Shown piece by piece: positions 33,408 to 41,649 of a stretch of DNA of 64,000 nt (the stretch's first letter is position 1; the number at the start of each line of letters is the position of its first letter). Under the pieces are notes generated by a model. That model ran no database searches. It saw only the letters and a list, made by a program, of their open reading frames with translations, and had not been told where the DNA came from. The position numbers and the translations under genes were made by a program. Source of the DNA: Chelativorans alearensis. Its GTDB lineage: Bacteria; Pseudomonadota; Alphaproteobacteria; Rhizobiales; Rhizobiaceae. The DNA is taken from assembly GCF_010993735.1 (NCBI RefSeq), contig NZ_WQNI01000013.1, positions 1-64,000 of the forward strand, in the 5' to 3' direction.

Positions 33408-34261
33408 GACGTGAACCGCCCCGCACGATCGCCGACTACACGCCCCTGGCCTTTCCCGCCATCATGCTGATCATCTTCTTCGTAGTCCCGTTCTCGACCA
33501 TGATCGCCGTCAGCTTCTTCAGGCGGCAGCAGGGCGGCTTCTATACGCCCGATTTCGTCATCGACAACTACGGGCGCTTCCTGAGCGCCTTCTTCGGCGG
33601 GGTACTCGGCTTCTCGCTGATGCTCGCCATCATGGTCGCCGTCATTTGTGTCGCGATAGCCTTCCCCTTCACCTACCTTTTGACCAAGACCTCGCGGCGT
33701 GTGCAGATTGTGTGGCTCGTCTGTCTGCTGTCGGTTCTCTCACTTTCGGAAGTCATCATCGGCTTTGCCTGGTCGACGCTCTTTTCGCGCACGGCCGGCA
33801 TCACCAATCTCCTCGTGGCCGCCGGGTTGATGTCGGAGCCGCAGGCCCTGCTGCCCGGCTTCGGAGCGGTACTGACCGGCATGGTCTACCAGGCGCTGCC
33901 CTATACGATCCTGGTCCTCTACCCGGCGCTCGTCCGGCTCGACCCGACACTTCTCGAGGCTGCGCGCACGCTGGGCGCCTCCCCGCTGCGCGGCTTTATC
34001 AATATCATCGTGCCGGCGCTCAGGAACACGATCGTCGCCACGCTGATCATGGTGTTCGTCTTCGCGCTCGGCTCCTATCTGCTGCCGCAGATCCTCGGTC
34101 GGCCGCGGCATTGGACGCTGTCGGTACTTATCACCGACCAGGCGATCTACCAGTCCAACATGCCGTTCGCCGCGGCGATGGCGGTGTTCCTGGTTCTGAT
34201 CTCGCTGGCGCTGGTGGGGCTGACGTTGCTTGTCGGCGGGCGTCGGGAGGCTACCGCATGA
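33404..34261 (+). CDS. Polyamine-type ABC importer permease 1 (PotB/PotH-like)
   Basis: Its ATG overlaps the ATPase stop by four bases. Six transmembrane helices begin at LAFPAIMLIIFFVVPFSTMI, and the EAA loop is LEAARTLGASPLRGFINIIV. It pairs with permease 2 to form the pore. Length (285 residues) is normal. Confidence 0.93.
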   Translation: MRREPPRTIADYTPLAFPAIMLIIFFVVPFSTMIAVSFFRRQQGGFYTPDFVIDNYGRFLSAFFGGVLGFSLMLAIMVAVICVAIAFPFTYLLTKTSRRVQIVWLVCLLSVLSLSEVIIGFAWSTLFSRTAGITNLLVAAGLMSEPQALLPGFGAVLTGMVYQALPYTILVLYPALVRLDPTLLEAARTLGASPLRGFINIIVPALRNTIVATLIMVFVFALGSYLLPQILGRPRHWTLSVLITDQAIYQSNMPFAAAMAVFLVLISLALVGLTLLVGGRREATA

Positions 34262-35061
34262 CCGATACATTCCTACGCAGGCTCGGCTTTGCCGTCGTCG
34301 CGCTTTTTCTGGCGGGGCCGCTGATCGTCGTTGCAGGCGTCTCGTTCAACGAGAAGCAGTCGCTGACATTCCCGCCCGAGGGCTTTTCCATGGCTTGGTA
34401 CGGGCAGATATTTACCGATCCAGGCTGGCGCTCCGCGCTCATCGCCTCGGTCCTTCTTGCCGCGCTCTCGGCGGCGCTCGCGGTTCTGATCGCACTGCCG
34501 CTCTCCTGGTTCCTGTGGCGGCGTATCGCGCCCTGGGCCAACGTTTTTCGCCTGCTCGGCGTCGCCCCGTTCATCCTGCCGCCGGTCATCACAGCGCTCG
34601 GACTGCTCACCTTTTGGGCGACGATCGGCTTCTATGGCCAGCCGTGGACGGCGGTGATCAGCCACGCGATCTTCTTCGTAACGCTGCCGCTGGTCACGCT
34701 TTCGCTCGGCTTCTCCTCGATCGACCGTTCGTTGGTCGAGGCCGCCGCGACCATGGGCGCTGACGACCGCCTCGTGCTGCGCACGGTGGTCCTGCCGCTG
34801 ATCCTGCCCTATCTCGTTTCCGGCTATGCCTTCGCCTTCGTCCTGTCGCTCAATGAGTATATCGTGGCTTACATGACCGTCGGCTTCACCATGGAGACAC
34901 TGCCGATCAAGATCTTCAATGCGCTGCGCTACGGCTATACGCCGACCATGGCCTCGGTCTCGGTGTTCTTCGTGGCGATCGCGGCCGTCGTCTTCGCGCT
35001 GATCGCCCGCTTCGGCGACCTGCCACGGTTGCTCGGGGCGATGGCTTCGGACGAGAGCTGA
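34258..35061 (+). CDS. Polyamine-type ABC importer permease 2 (PotC/PotI-like)
   Basis: Start at ATG 34258 overlapping the previous stop (ATGA). The protein has six transmembrane helices and the EAA motif VEAAATMGADDRLVLRTVVL; the ending LSLNEYIVAYMTVGF is typical of PotC-class permeases. The stop overlaps the next ATG by one base. Confidence 0.94.
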   Translation: MTDTFLRRLGFAVVALFLAGPLIVVAGVSFNEKQSLTFPPEGFSMAWYGQIFTDPGWRSALIASVLLAALSAALAVLIALPLSWFLWRRIAPWANVFRLLGVAPFILPPVITALGLLTFWATIGFYGQPWTAVISHAIFFVTLPLVTLSLGFSSIDRSLVEAAATMGADDRLVLRTVVLPLILPYLVSGYAFAFVLSLNEYIVAYMTVGFTMETLPIKIFNALRYGYTPTMASVSVFFVAIAAVVFALIARFGDLPRLLGAMASDES

Positions 35062-35834
35062 TGCGCATCGCCGCGTTCCAGATGAAGGCGGTCGCGGCCG
35101 ATCAGGCGGCAAATCTCGCCCGTATCGAGAAAGCCGCCCGCGAAGCCTCGGCAGATGGCGCGGAACTGCTGGTTGCGCCGGAGCTCGCACTGCCGGGTTA
35201 CGGCTCCGGCGACGACATGCGCAACCTGGCTGAGCCGCCGGGCGGCGAAATCGTCGCAAAGCTGACCCTGATCTCGCTCGATGCGAGGATCGCCATCCTC
35301 GCAGGCTTCGCCGAGGCGGCGGAAGGCTCAATCTATAACAGCGCGGTCTTCGCCGATGGACGGAAGGAGCCGGTGATTTACCGAAAGTCGCACCTCTACG
35401 GCGATTACGAGCGTGACATGTTCGCCGCCGAGCTGCCCTCGGCCTGTATCGTGGAGCATGGTGGCCTCAGGATCGGCATCCTGATCTGCTACGATGTCGA
35501 GTTTCCCGAGAACGTCCGCCGGCTGGCACAAGCCGGCGCAGATCTCGTCGCGGTGCCGACGGCGCTACCTGCCAGCGACCACGCCGAACTGATCGCCCGA
35601 AAGATGATCCCCGTCCGTGCGTTCGAGAACCAGGTCTTCGTCGCCTATGTCAACAATTGCGGCGCCGATGACCTGTTCTCCTATGCCGGCCTTTCCGCCG
35701 TTGCAGCACCCGATGGCAACCTGCTCGCGGAGGCTGACGAGACGTCGGAGACACTCCTCTTCGCCGATATCCGGCCGCAGGATTTCGCCGCCTCGGCGGC
35801 AGCCAATCCTTACCTGCGTGACCTGCGGCTTTAG
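35061..35834 (+). CDS. Nitrilase-superfamily amidohydrolase
   Basis: The catalytic Glu-Lys-Cys triad is intact: E41 in LLVAPELALPGY, K109 in YRKSHLYGDYERDMF and C143 in ILICYDVEFPE. The 257 residues are short, as in aliphatic amidases and omega-amidases of this superfamily rather than true nitrilases. It is translationally coupled to the last permease. With the ureohydrolase at 30029 it could form the route guanidinobutyramide to guanidinobutyrate to 4-aminobutyrate and urea, or process N-carbamoylputrescine; neither is proven. Confidence 0.85.
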   Translation: MRIAAFQMKAVAADQAANLARIEKAAREASADGAELLVAPELALPGYGSGDDMRNLAEPPGGEIVAKLTLISLDARIAILAGFAEAAEGSIYNSAVFADGRKEPVIYRKSHLYGDYERDMFAAELPSACIVEHGGLRIGILICYDVEFPENVRRLAQAGADLVAVPTALPASDHAELIARKMIPVRAFENQVFVAYVNNCGADDLFSYAGLSAVAAPDGNLLAEADETSETLLFADIRPQDFAASAAANPYLRDLRL

Positions 35835-35953
35835 GCTTCGACCCTCCCCCAGCGGGCATTTCTATGCCAGCCTGACCCGGTACAGATCCGGCAGGACCAA
35901 AGTACTGGCTCCCCGTCCTTGACCCTGACTTGTTCTCCGCCTCTAATATCGGT

Positions 35954-35983
35954 CGAGTTTCATGCGAGTTTCATGAAACTCGC
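35954..35983. promoter_or_regulatory. Tandem 11-bp repeat and 20-bp palindrome upstream of pqqA
   Basis: CGAGTTTCATG occurs twice in tandem (35954-35964, 35965-35975), one helical turn apart. The second copy is the left half of a perfect palindrome GCGAGTTTCATGAAACTCGC (35964-35983). The site is 30 bases ahead of pqqA and has the features of a repressor or activator binding site. Confidence 0.65.
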
Positions 35984-36012
35984 AGGCGAGGAACATTCAG
36001 GAGGAGACGTTC

Positions 36013-36105
36013 ATGACGTGGTCGACACCGACGATCCGGGAATATGAATGCGGCATGGAAATCTGCCGCTATGCCCCCGCCGATGACGGCGATCCGCAGT
36101 TCTAA
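36013..36105 (+). CDS. pqqA: PQQ precursor peptide PqqA
   Basis: A 30-residue peptide, too short for routine gene calls, begins MTWSTPTIREYECGMEICRY and ends APADDGDPQF. The Glu and Tyr that are cross-linked to make pyrroloquinoline quinone are E16 and Y20 (ME-x-x-x-Y spacing), with a GAGGAG ribosome binding site ahead. Canonical PqqA is about 23-29 residues, so the acidic C-terminal tail is on the long side. It directly precedes pqqB. Confidence 0.9.
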   Translation: MTWSTPTIREYECGMEICRYAPADDGDPQF

Positions 36106-36143
36106 GCAGCAGACATACGGCAATCAAAGAGAGAACGTTACCA

Positions 36144-37040
36144 ATGCGCGCTGTCGTGCTTGGCGCGGCAGCGGGCGGCGGCTTTCCGCAGTGGAATTGC
36201 TGCTGCCGCAATTGCAGGGCCGTCCGTGAAAACGTTGAAGGTTTTCTGCCGCGGACCCAGTCTTCCCTCGCGGTATCGGCGGACGGCAAACGGTGGGCTG
36301 TGTTGAACGCCTCTCCGGATATTCGCGAGCAGATCAATCTGACGCAGGCACTGCATCCAACGGGCCTGCGTGCGTCGCCGATCGCCAGCGTCCTCATCAC
36401 GAACGGTGACCTCGATCATATCGCAGGCTTGCTGACCCTGCGGGAGAAGCAGCCGTTCAAGCTCTTTGTCACACGCGAAATTGCCGACATTCTCGCAGCC
36501 AACCCGATTTTCCGTGCGCTCGATGCGGGTTGCGTCGAGCAGACATGCGTCGGGCTGGAAGAGGAATTCGAGCTTCTTCCCGATGTGAAGGCACGGCTTT
36601 TTGCCGTGCCCGGGAAAGTACCGCTCTATGCCGAAACCGGCGAGGTGAAGACGGATATCGAAGGCGAGCAGACGGTCGGTGTGGAAATCGACGGCGGCGA
36701 TGAGAAGGCCTATTACATTCCCGGCTGCGCCAAGATGACCCGGCAGGTGGCCGAGCGGCTCGCCGGCGCGCCGCTGGTCTTCTTCGACGGCACTGTCTGG
36801 CGCGAGGATGAAATGCAACGCGCAGGCGTCGGCGCGAAGACGGGCACCCGGATGGGACATATGGCGATGAGCGGGGCGCAAGGTTCGATCGAGGCCTTTG
36901 CCGAGCTCGGGGTGGAGCGGAAGATCTTCATCCATATCAACAACACCAATCCCGTGCTCGACCCGGCTTCGGCCGAGCGAAGGGCGGCTGAAGAGGCCGG
37001 CTGGGAAATCGGTTACGATCAGATGGAGTTGAGCTGGTGA
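36144..37040 (+). CDS. pqqB: PQQ biosynthesis protein PqqB
   Basis: PqqB is a metallo-beta-lactamase-fold hydroxylase involved in tyrosine modification of the excised PqqA Glu-Tyr pair. The N-terminus LGAAAGGGFPQWNCCCRNC is a hallmark, as is LITNGDLDHIAGLLTLRE. The C-terminal IFIHINNTNPVLDPAS is also typical. Length 298 residues, as in other PqqB. The stop overlaps the pqqC GTG start. Confidence 0.97.
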   Translation: MRAVVLGAAAGGGFPQWNCCCRNCRAVRENVEGFLPRTQSSLAVSADGKRWAVLNASPDIREQINLTQALHPTGLRASPIASVLITNGDLDHIAGLLTLREKQPFKLFVTREIADILAANPIFRALDAGCVEQTCVGLEEEFELLPDVKARLFAVPGKVPLYAETGEVKTDIEGEQTVGVEIDGGDEKAYYIPGCAKMTRQVAERLAGAPLVFFDGTVWREDEMQRAGVGAKTGTRMGHMAMSGAQGSIEAFAELGVERKIFIHINNTNPVLDPASAERRAAEEAGWEIGYDQMELSW

Positions 37041-37789
37041 CACAGCAGCCGGTCAGACTGTCCCGCGAGGATTTCGAGGCGCGTCTGCGCCGCATCGGCG
37101 AGGAGCGCTATCACGACCGGCACCCCTTCCATCACCGGCTTCATTCCGGGCAGTGCACGCCCGACCAGGTGCGGGCCTGGGTGATCAACCGCTACATGTA
37201 TCAAAGCCGCATCCCGATGAAGGACGCGGCGCTGTTGTCGCGCTGCGAGGATCCGGCGCTGCGGCGCATCTGGCGCTCGCGCATCGAGGACCACGATGGC
37301 AGTGCGGAGCGCCCTGGCGGGATCGAGCGCTGGCTGAAGCTCGCCGCCGCCGTCGGGCTCGACCGCGACTATGTTGCCTCTGCTGTCGGCGTGCTTCCGG
37401 CAACACGGTTTGCTGTCGAGGCCTATGTCCGCTTCGTTCGCGAGCGTAGCCTGCTCGAGGCGATCGCCTCCTCGCTGACGGAACTTTTCGCGCCCAGGAT
37501 ACACACCGAGCGCATTGCCGGACTGCTCGAACATTACGACTTCGCCAACGAGGAGAGCATCAGCTATTTCCGCAACAGGCTCGACGAGGCCCCGAAAGAT
37601 GTCGCCTTCGGGCTCACCTATGTGCTCGACCATGCCACCACCGCCGAAAAGCAGGAGGCGGCAGCGGCGGCGCTGACATTCAAGACCGACGTGCTCTGGG
37701 CCATGCTGGACGCGCTCTATTCGGCCTATGTGGAGCCGGGACACATCCCTCCCGGCGCCTGGCGCCCCGGAGAGGGGTTGCACGAATGA
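37037..37789 (+). CDS. pqqC: Pyrroloquinoline-quinone synthase PqqC
   Basis: PqqC catalyses the final oxidation and ring closure to PQQ without a cofactor. The all-helical protein carries RYHDRHPFHHRLHSGQCTPD and IPMKDAALLSRCEDPALRR near the N-terminus and HYDFANEESISYFRNRL later, the regions that bind PQQ and oxygen. GTG start overlaps the pqqB stop; the stop overlaps the pqqD start. Length 250 is normal. Confidence 0.97.
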   Translation: MTQQPVRLSREDFEARLRRIGEERYHDRHPFHHRLHSGQCTPDQVRAWVINRYMYQSRIPMKDAALLSRCEDPALRRIWRSRIEDHDGSAERPGGIERWLKLAAAVGLDRDYVASAVGVLPATRFAVEAYVRFVRERSLLEAIASSLTELFAPRIHTERIAGLLEHYDFANEESISYFRNRLDEAPKDVAFGLTYVLDHATTAEKQEAAAAALTFKTDVLWAMLDALYSAYVEPGHIPPGAWRPGEGLHE

Positions 37790-38076
37790 CCACGGAGATC
37801 CCGGAAACAGCCCGGCCACGTCTTTTGAAGGGCGTGCGCACCCGCTTCGACAAAGCGCGCGACACATGGTTGCTGCTTGCGCCGGAACGCACACTGGAGC
37901 TTGACGCCGTGGCGGCCGCGATCCTCGCCGAGGTCGATGGCGTACGCAGCTTCGGCGAAGTGATCGATACTCTGGCAGCCAAGTATGATGCGCCAAGAGA
38001 GAGGATTTCGGCGGATGTCAGGACATTCCTGTCATCGCTGGTGGAGCGCCGGATGTTGGAGATCGATGTGCCATGA
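37786..38076 (+). CDS. pqqD: PqqA-binding peptide chaperone PqqD
   Basis: PqqD is the RiPP recognition element that presents PqqA to PqqE. The 96-residue protein shows PRLLKGVRTRFDKARDTWLL and the ELDAVAAAILAEVDGVRSFG helix, consistent with the winged-helix RRE fold. Overlapping starts and stops with pqqC and pqqE show operon organisation. Confidence 0.95.
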   Translation: MTTEIPETARPRLLKGVRTRFDKARDTWLLLAPERTLELDAVAAAILAEVDGVRSFGEVIDTLAAKYDAPRERISADVRTFLSSLVERRMLEIDVP

Positions 38077-39218
38077 CACAGGTTTCCGCACCGCGCGCAG
38101 GCCCGCGCATCCAGGTGCCGATGGCAATGCTTGCCGAACTGACGCATCGCTGTCCTCTCGCCTGCCCTTACTGCTCGAATCCAGTCGATCTGGTGCGCCG
38201 CTCCGGAGAGCTTTCGACACAGGAATGGGTGGACGTCTTCCAGCAAGCCGCCGATCTGGGCGTGCTGCATCTGCATCTTTCGGGTGGCGAGCCGGCGGCG
38301 CGGCATGATCTCGAAGAACTTGTTGCCGCCTCGACGGGCGCCGAGCTCTATTCCAACCTGATCACCTCCGGCGTCGGCCTCACCGAGGCGCGGCTGGAAA
38401 AGCTTGCCGCAAACGGGCTCGACCACGTGCAGCTTTCGCTGCAGGGTGTCGATCATGAAACCGCCGATCTCTATGGCGGCTACAAGGGCGGCTTCGACAG
38501 GAAGATCGCCGTTGCCGGATGGACCGTGAAGCTCGGCCTTCCGCTGACCATCAATGCGGTCATGCACCGGCACAACCTGTCGACGCTCGATCTGATGATC
38601 GATCTCGCGGTCAATCTCGGCGCCCGCCGGCTCGAAGTGGCGACGGTTCAGTTTCACGGCTGGGCGGAAAAGAACAAGGCAGCGCTGATGCCGACGCGTG
38701 AGCAGGTCCAAAAAGCCGGAGAGATGGTTCACGCGGCGCGACAGCGGCTGACGGGTGTGCTCGTCATCGACTATGTTCCCGCCGATTATTACGCCACCTA
38801 TCCGAAGGCCTGCATGGGCGGGTGGGCGAGCACGAGCCTGAACATCGCCCCGGATGGGCAGGTCCTCCCCTGCCACGCGGCGCCGACCATCCCGTGGCTG
38901 ACATTCGACAATGTGCGCCAGCGTCCGCTGAAGGAGATCTGGACGCACAGCGAAGCCTTCAACGCCTTCCGCGGTGATGAATGGATGCAGGAACCCTGCC
39001 GGTCTTGCGCGCGCAAAGCGGTCGATTTCGGCGGATGCCGATGCCAGGCGATGGCGCTCGCCGGCGATGCCGCCGCCACCGACCCCGCCTGCTCGAAATC
39101 GCCGCTCCACGCGGACCTTCTGGCCGCCGCGGAGGCGGCATCCAGCACGCGGGACGCCGATCTGACCTACAGGCGGATGCCCGCGCTGAAACAGCCTGCG
39201 CGCACCCACAACGCCTAG
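38073..39218 (+). CDS. pqqE: PqqA peptide cyclase PqqE (radical SAM)
   Basis: PqqE forms the Glu-Tyr carbon-carbon bond in PqqA. The radical SAM cluster is C27, C31 and C34 (HRCPLACPYCSNP). C-terminal SPASM clusters are present (CMGGWASTSLNIAPDGQVLP, PCRSCARKAVDFGGCRCQA). The gene is 381 residues and ends the operon; pqqF/pqqG peptidase genes are not found in the window. Confidence 0.97.
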   Translation: MTQVSAPRAGPRIQVPMAMLAELTHRCPLACPYCSNPVDLVRRSGELSTQEWVDVFQQAADLGVLHLHLSGGEPAARHDLEELVAASTGAELYSNLITSGVGLTEARLEKLAANGLDHVQLSLQGVDHETADLYGGYKGGFDRKIAVAGWTVKLGLPLTINAVMHRHNLSTLDLMIDLAVNLGARRLEVATVQFHGWAEKNKAALMPTREQVQKAGEMVHAARQRLTGVLVIDYVPADYYATYPKACMGGWASTSLNIAPDGQVLPCHAAPTIPWLTFDNVRQRPLKEIWTHSEAFNAFRGDEWMQEPCRSCARKAVDFGGCRCQAMALAGDAAATDPACSKSPLHADLLAAAEAASSTRDADLTYRRMPALKQPARTHNA

Positions 39219-39259
39219 GTCTGGTACGGATATACCCGGTGTTGCCGGCCGGGACAGGG

Positions 39260-40135
39260 CTACACGAACTTCCGGAACAGCCGCGTCCTGTCGAAGAGTT
39301 CTTCCAGCTCGTTCATGCGCGCGCGCGTCGTCTCCCAGGTATGGGTCTCGATTGCCGCTATCAGCGCCTCTGCGATGAACAGGATGACGGCGGTGGAGTC
39401 CCATGCCGAGGGCACTTCGATGCGCGCGTGGAAGCGGTGGGCGGCGTGGCGGGCGGCGGGCGAGCCCCATTGGTCGGTGAAGAGGACAATAGTCACGTCG
39501 CGCGCCCGCGCCATCTCGGCAAGGCGCAGGATATCGTGCTCGTAGCGGCGGATGTCGAAGGCCACGAGGATGTCGCCCGGCCGCATGTTGAGCACGTAGT
39601 GGGGCCAGCTGTTTGAGTTGGAGGCGATCTGGGTGACGCCGGGGCGGATGACCTGCATGTGGGTGAAGAAGTGGTCCGCCATGGAGCGGGTGATGCGCCC
39701 GCCCACCACATGCACGTTGCGCGACTGGTCGGATAAAAGCTCCGCCACCGCGTCGAAGGTGCGTTTGTCGATCTGGTTCAGCGTCTGGCGGATATTCTCC
39801 GTCACAGCGTCTGCGAAGCGGCTCAGGAGGTGCCCTTCCAGCGCGTTCTCAGCCCATTGGTCATGTTTGGCGATAGGGCTGGATATGGTCGCCTGCAACT
39901 CCGCCCGAAGGGTCGCCTGCATCTCGGGAAAGCCACCGAAGCCAAGCTTCTTGGCCATGCGCACGACGGTGGGCGTCGATACGCCCGCCGACTCGGCCAC
40001 CGTGGTGATGCTCTCCAGCCCGAGCATCGGGTAGTTGTCGACGAGCGCGTTGGCGAGCTGCCTCTCGGCGCGCGTCAACGTGTCAAACGCGCCGCGCAAG
40101 CGCTCGACCACCGTTTTCCCGTTCGGTCCGTCCAT
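39260..40135 (-). CDS. MurR/RpiR-family regulator with SIS domain
   Basis: Residues about 10-85 form the RpiR helix-turn-helix (LTRAERQLANALVDNYPMLG, ESAGVSTPTVVRMAKKLGFG), and the C-terminal half is a sugar isomerase (SIS) fold (VHVVGGRITRSMADHFFTHM, GDILVAFDIRRYEHDILRLA). The start is placed at ATG 40135 with GGAGG about 12 bases ahead; an in-frame ATG at 40186 is possible. It diverges from the gamma-glutamyl-type operon at 40339, so it probably controls it, although SIS domains usually bind phosphosugars. Confidence 0.9.
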   Translation of the reverse strand: MDGPNGKTVVERLRGAFDTLTRAERQLANALVDNYPMLGLESITTVAESAGVSTPTVVRMAKKLGFGGFPEMQATLRAELQATISSPIAKHDQWAENALEGHLLSRFADAVTENIRQTLNQIDKRTFDAVAELLSDQSRNVHVVGGRITRSMADHFFTHMQVIRPGVTQIASNSNSWPHYVLNMRPGDILVAFDIRRYEHDILRLAEMARARDVTIVLFTDQWGSPAARHAAHRFHARIEVPSAWDSTAVILFIAEALIAAIETHTWETTRARMNELEELFDRTRLFRKFV

Positions 40136-40186
40136 TCCCTGCGATCCCTCCGCCTTCTGCTGCCGACCAAATTGGCAATTGCGCAA

Positions 40187-40338
40187 AATTTAGACATTTA
40201 CGAAGAGCCTGTAACAAAAATTTCAGAATTAATCTTGACCGCGCAGATAGATATGAAAAGATATTTTCTGTTTCGGCAAGAGGGGCCGCATTGGTGGGCA
40301 GGCAAGTGGGACGAGAAGGCGCCGGGGAAGCGGGGGTC
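40187..40338. promoter_or_regulatory. Divergent promoter region, RpiR gene / TRAP operon
   Basis: A 150-base AT-rich gap between the divergent genes. It contains GAAAAGATATTTTC (40255-40268), arms GAAAA and TTTTC, a small palindrome that could be an operator. No sigma factor box was certain. Confidence 0.35.
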
Positions 40339-41085
40339 GTGGAGACGATCAACGCCGAGGGTGCGGGGCCGGTGGTGCTGGCCTGCGAGCATGCCTCCAA
40401 CGTCGTTCCGGCGGAATTCGCCGATCTCGGCTTGGGTGTGGAAGCGCTGGAAAGCCACATCGCCTGGGATCCCGGTGCCCGCGCCGTGGCGCTTCGGCTG
40501 TCCACGCTTCTCGATGCACCCCTTGTCGCCCAGCGCGTCTCACGCCTCGTCTACGACTGCAACCGCCCGCCGCACTCGGCGGACGCCATGCCGGCGCAGA
40601 GCGAGACCTACACAATTCCCGGCAATGCCGGTCTGACCGCGGCCGAACGCGCCCGTCGCGCCGAACTCTACTACGAGCCGTTTCGCGCTGCCCTTGCCGC
40701 CTGCCTGGATGTACGCCTCGCGGGGACGACCGCACCGGCGCTCGTGACGATCCATTCCTTCACGCCCGTCTATTTCGGTGTCCCGCGCGATGTCGGCCTC
40801 GGCATATTGCACGACCGCGACCGCCGTTTGGCCGACGCGCTCCTGATCTCGCTTGCAGGCGAAAGCGGCTGGGTCGTGCGGCGCAACGAGCCCTACGGGC
40901 CAGAGGATGGTGTGACTCACACGCTGGCCGACCAGGCTCTGCCGCGCGACCTCGACAATGTGATGATCGAAATCCGCAACGACCTGATCGCCGACGCGGC
41001 GGGACAGGAGAAGGTCGCCCGCCTCCTGGCGCGGCACCTGCAAAAGGCGCTTGCCGCGCCGGCCGGCGAAATGGTGGCGAAATGA
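40339..41085 (+). CDS. N-formylglutamate amidohydrolase-family enzyme
   Basis: The N-terminus GPVVLACEHASNVVPAEFAD, then LVAQRVSRLVYDCNRPPHSA, and VPRDVGLGILHDRDRRLADA match HutG-type N-formylglutamate amidohydrolases. GTG 40339 is taken as start (GGGG ahead); a GTG at 40291 is also in frame. HutG acts in histidine breakdown, but no other hut genes are here. Beside a glutamine-synthetase-like ligase it could instead cleave a gamma-glutamyl amide. That is an inference from context. Confidence 0.85.
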   Translation: METINAEGAGPVVLACEHASNVVPAEFADLGLGVEALESHIAWDPGARAVALRLSTLLDAPLVAQRVSRLVYDCNRPPHSADAMPAQSETYTIPGNAGLTAAERARRAELYYEPFRAALAACLDVRLAGTTAPALVTIHSFTPVYFGVPRDVGLGILHDRDRRLADALLISLAGESGWVVRRNEPYGPEDGVTHTLADQALPRDLDNVMIEIRNDLIADAAGQEKVARLLARHLQKALAAPAGEMVAK

Positions 41086-41139
41086 GTGGGACGAAGAACC
41101 GAGCGGACGGCTTCACCGGGAACCTGTGGGTGGGCTGCC

Positions 41140-41649
41140 ATGCCTGATATCGTGCGCCGCTATGTCGGGTTTATCGACCGCGTGAACCACGTCGTCGGCC
41201 TCTTCGCCATGTATCTGATCGTAGCGATGATCGGCATCCTGCTCTACTCGTCGGTCATGAAAGCGGTCGCCATCCCGCCGCTGTGGACCCTGGAAATGGC
41301 GCAGTTCGTCATGGCCGCCTATTACATGCTGGGTGGCGGTTGGTCGCTGCAGAACGACGCCCATGTGCGCATGGACCTCCTCTATTCACGCTGGAGGCCG
41401 CGCACGCGCGCGATGATCGACACCGCCACCATCCTGTTCCTCATCTTCTATCTTGGCGTCATGCTCTATGGCGGCTTCTCCTCGACCGCCTATGCGATCC
41501 GCTACGGCGAGACGAGCTACTCGTCATGGTCGCCCTACATGGCGCCGGTCAAGATCATCATGTGCATCGGCATCGCGCTGATGCTTCTTCAGGCTTTCGC
41601 CCAGTTCTTCCGCGACCTGGCGCTGGCGCGCGGGGAGGAACTGCCGTGA
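41140..41649 (+). CDS. TRAP transporter small permease DctQ-like
   Basis: A 169-residue protein with four transmembrane helices (HVVGLFAMYLIVAMIGILLY; FVMAAYYMLGGGWSLQ; ILFLIFYLGVMLYGGF; MCIGIALMLLQAFAQFF) as in DctQ. ATG 41140 is used; a GTG at 41086 directly after the upstream stop is an alternative. It is the small subunit of a sodium- or proton-driven importer whose ligand is bound by the protein at 43039. Confidence 0.93.
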   Translation: MPDIVRRYVGFIDRVNHVVGLFAMYLIVAMIGILLYSSVMKAVAIPPLWTLEMAQFVMAAYYMLGGGWSLQNDAHVRMDLLYSRWRPRTRAMIDTATILFLIFYLGVMLYGGFSSTAYAIRYGETSYSSWSPYMAPVKIIMCIGIALMLLQAFAQFFRDLALARGEELP

